Positions 22,113-23,621 of a stretch of 23,621 bases of DNA are shown one piece after another. Position 1 is the stretch's first letter. The number at the start of each line of letters is the position of its first letter. The stretch lies in contig JADZCL010000335.1 in NCBI GenBank assembly GCA_020851615.1, positions 1 through 23,621 of the forward strand. The letters are read 5' to 3'. The DNA comes from Rubrivivax sp. (GTDB taxonomy: Bacteria > Pseudomonadota > Gammaproteobacteria > Burkholderiales > Burkholderiaceae_C). The translations under genes and the position numbers were made by a program. The notes below the pieces were generated by a model. The model worked only from the letters and a program-made list of their open reading frames with translations, did no database searches and had not been told where the DNA came from.

Positions 22113-23393
22113 GTGAAAAAGGGTTTCTCGATCATCATGTCGGCGCAGTTCTTCAGCTCGCTGGCTGACAACGCGCTGCTCGTCGCTGCAGTCGAACTGC
22201 TCCGCGCCAGCCACGCCCCGAGCTGGCAGACGCCGGCCCTGGCGCCGATGTTCGCGCTCTTCTACGTCGTGCTCGCCCCCTTCGTGGGCACCTTCGCCGA
22301 CAGCATCCCCAAGGGCCGGGTGATGTTCATCTCCAACGGCATCAAGATCGTCGGCTGCCTGATGATGCTGCTGGGCGTGCATCCGCTGCTGGCCTACGCG
22401 GTCGTGGGCCTGGGTGCGGCGACCTATTCGCCGGCCAAGTACGGCATCCTCACCGAGCTGCTGCCGCCCTCGCAGCTCGTCAAGGGCAACGGCTGGATCG
22501 AGGGCCTGACCGTGGGCTCCATCATCCTGGGCATCCTGCTGGGTGGGCAGCTCGTGGGGCCCGGGCTGTCGCCGCTGCTGCTGGGCATCGACCTGCCCTT
22601 CATCGACACCGGCATCACCACGGCGCCGGCCGCTGCAATCTCGCTGATCGCCGTCATCTACGTCGTGGCCGCCGTCTTCAACCTCTACATCCCGCGCACC
22701 GAGGCGCCGCTGATCCCGATGCAGGGCAACCTGCTGGCGATGGTGAGCGACTTCAGCGTCTGCAACGCGCGCCTGTGGGCCGACAAGCTCGGCCAGATCA
22801 CGCTGGCCACGACCACGCTGCTGTGGGGCATCTTCGGCAACCTGCGCCTGATCGTCTTCGCCTGGGCGGCGGCGGCCCTGGGCTACGGCACGACACAGGC
22901 GTCCAACCTGGCCGGCGTGGTCATCATCGGTTCGGTGATCGGGGCAGTGGCCGCCTCGGTGCTGATGAAACTGGACCGCGCCACCAGCGTGCTCACGCTG
23001 GGCATCGGGGTGGGCATCCTGATGATCGGCCTGAACCTGATCGGCAGCGCCTGGGTGGCCGCCCCCTTCCTCATCGTGCTGGGCGCCCTGTGCGGCTTTC
23101 TCATCGTGCCGATGAACGCGCTGCTGCAGCACCGCGGCCACAACCTGATGGGGGCCGGACGCTCGATCGCGGTGCAGAACTTCAACGAGCAGGCCTGCAT
23201 CCTGGGCCTGGGGGCCTTCTACGCCGGGCTCACGCGCGTGGGCCTGTCGGCCTTCGTGGCGATTGCCGTCTTCGGCCTGCTGGTGGCGGTGTCGATGGCG
23301 CTGATCCGTCGCTGGCACCAGCGCAACACGGTGCTGCACCGCGACGAGCTGGAGCGGCTGCTGGCCATTGCGCGCTCCGACGGCGGGCACTGA
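22113..23393 (+). CDS. lplT: Lysophospholipid transporter LplT (MFS)
   Basis: A 426-aa major-facilitator protein; LplT moves lysophospholipids across the inner membrane for re-acylation. About 10-12 hydrophobic segments are seen. Diagnostic stretches are [13 protein letters not shown], the loop [51 protein letters not shown], and near the end [29 protein letters not shown], all close to the LplT family. The start is uncertain: GTG 22113 gives MKKGFSIIM, like betaproteobacterial relatives, while GTG 22095 adds six residues and ATG 22137 drops eight. None has a visible ribosome site. Unlike enterobacteria, no acyltransferase gene (aas) is adjacent here. It is divergent from alr, and 73 bp separate it from the aminotransferase. 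Confidence 0.93.
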   Translation: MKKGFSIIMSAQFFSSLADNALLVAAVELLRASHAPSWQTPALAPMFALFYVVLAPFVGTFADSIPKGRVMFISNGIKIVGCLMMLLGVHPLLAYAVVGLGAATYSPAKYGILTELLPPSQLVKGNGWIEGLTVGSIILGILLGGQLVGPGLSPLLLGIDLPFIDTGITTAPAAAISLIAVIYVVAAVFNLYIPRTEAPLIPMQGNLLAMVSDFSVCNARLWADKLGQITLATTTLLWGIFGNLRLIVFAWAAAALGYGTTQASNLAGVVIIGSVIGAVAASVLMKLDRATSVLTLGIGVGILMIGLNLIGSAWVAAPFLIVLGALCGFLIVPMNALLQHRGHNLMGAGRSIAVQNFNEQACILGLGAFYAGLTRVGLSAFVAIAVFGLLVAVSMALIRRWHQRNTVLHRDELERLLAIARSDGGH

Positions 23394-23466
23394 GGCGGTG
23401 CCGCTTGGCGGCGCGCGTATGCTTGCGCGCCCGCAGTCCGTCCAACCCACCCATTCGGCCACGCCC

Positions 23467-23621
23467 ATGTTCAAGCACCTCGAGCCTTACGCCGGCGACC
23501 CCATCCTCAGCCTGAACGAGGACTTCCAGAAGGACCCGCGACCGCACAAGGTCAACCTCTCGATCGGCATCTATTTCGACGACCAGGGTCGCATCCCGGT
23601 GCTGGACTGCGTACGGCAGGC
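23467..23621 (+). CDS. Class I aminotransferase, AspC/TyrB type (3' truncated by window)
   Basis: Only the first 51 codons are visible. [16 protein letters not shown], followed by [23 protein letters not shown] and VRQA, matches the N-terminus of aspartate/aromatic aminotransferases (the LGIGVY and PVL positions). The PLP lysine lies beyond the window. No strong ribosome site precedes ATG 23467. It is cut at the window edge, not broken. Aspartate and tyrosine transaminases cannot be separated on this fragment. Confidence 0.9.
   Translation, partial: MFKHLEPYAGDPILSLNEDFQKDPRPHKVNLSIGIYFDDQGRIPVLDCVRQ

Noticed and set aside
23410..23431. GGCGCGC/GCGCGCC hairpin between lplT and the aminotransferase
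   Set aside because: It has a 7-bp stem and 8-nt loop but no T-run; I cannot call it a terminator, and GC-only arms are expected by chance here.
21996..23474. ~490-codon N-terminal extension of the alr frame
   Set aside because: It is antisense to lplT, with Gln/His/Arg-rich content; alr has its normal start at 21995.

Overview
The window is a GC-rich chromosomal segment from a betaproteobacterium, most likely of the order Burkholderiales (Comamonadaceae / Rubrivivax-Leptothrix type). Pointers are the lplT / alr / radA neighbourhood, a membrane-anchored cytochrome c5, the ilvE / zf-CHCC gene pair, and strong G/C third-position bias. This placement is inference from family content. Gene density is very high: the longest stretch without a protein gene is about 240 bp and holds a tRNA. 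I see no insertion sequence, integrase, CRISPR array or phage gene.

Layout. (1) 1-4816, signalling: the 3' part of a PAS-GGDEF-EAL cyclic-di-GMP protein, a convergent MarR regulator, a divergent receiver protein with a degenerate Hpt-like tail, and, tail-to-tail with it, a PAS-PAS histidine kinase. (2) 4865-8192, minus strand: a SelO-type protein AMPylase preceded by a 574-aa multi-pass membrane protein ending in a zinc ribbon. (3) 8317-13939, minus strand: a five-gene cluster of SsuA/TauA-like binding protein, sterol-desaturase-family di-iron hydroxylase, ABC ATPase, ABC permease and exported PhoX/DUF839 protein. The last four genes are chained by 4-bp start/stop overlaps. (4) 14135-15786: a small MscS channel (+), tRNA-Arg(CCG) (-), and cytochrome c5 (+) closed by a clear intrinsic terminator. 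(5) 15802-18420, minus strand: a small membrane protein, branched-chain aminotransferase IlvE, a CHCC zinc-finger protein, an NTF2-like protein and an unknown conserved protein, probably one operon. (6) 18449-19207: a family-25 glycosyltransferase (+). (7) 19208-21995, minus strand: alr, glsB/yeaQ-like and radA. (8) 22113 to the end, plus strand: lplT and the start of a class I aromatic/aspartate aminotransferase cut by the window edge.

The best candidate for something not well described is region 3. A three-component importer is translationally coupled to a membrane hydroxylase and a secreted phosphatase-like protein, which suggests a dedicated scavenging pathway for an alkyl/lipid-like or organophosphorus compound (inference). 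Secondary leads are the receiver protein whose Hpt-like domain lacks its histidine, facing a kinase with an altered H-box, and the zinc-ribbon membrane protein paired with SelO. Most of the rest is ordinary housekeeping content.
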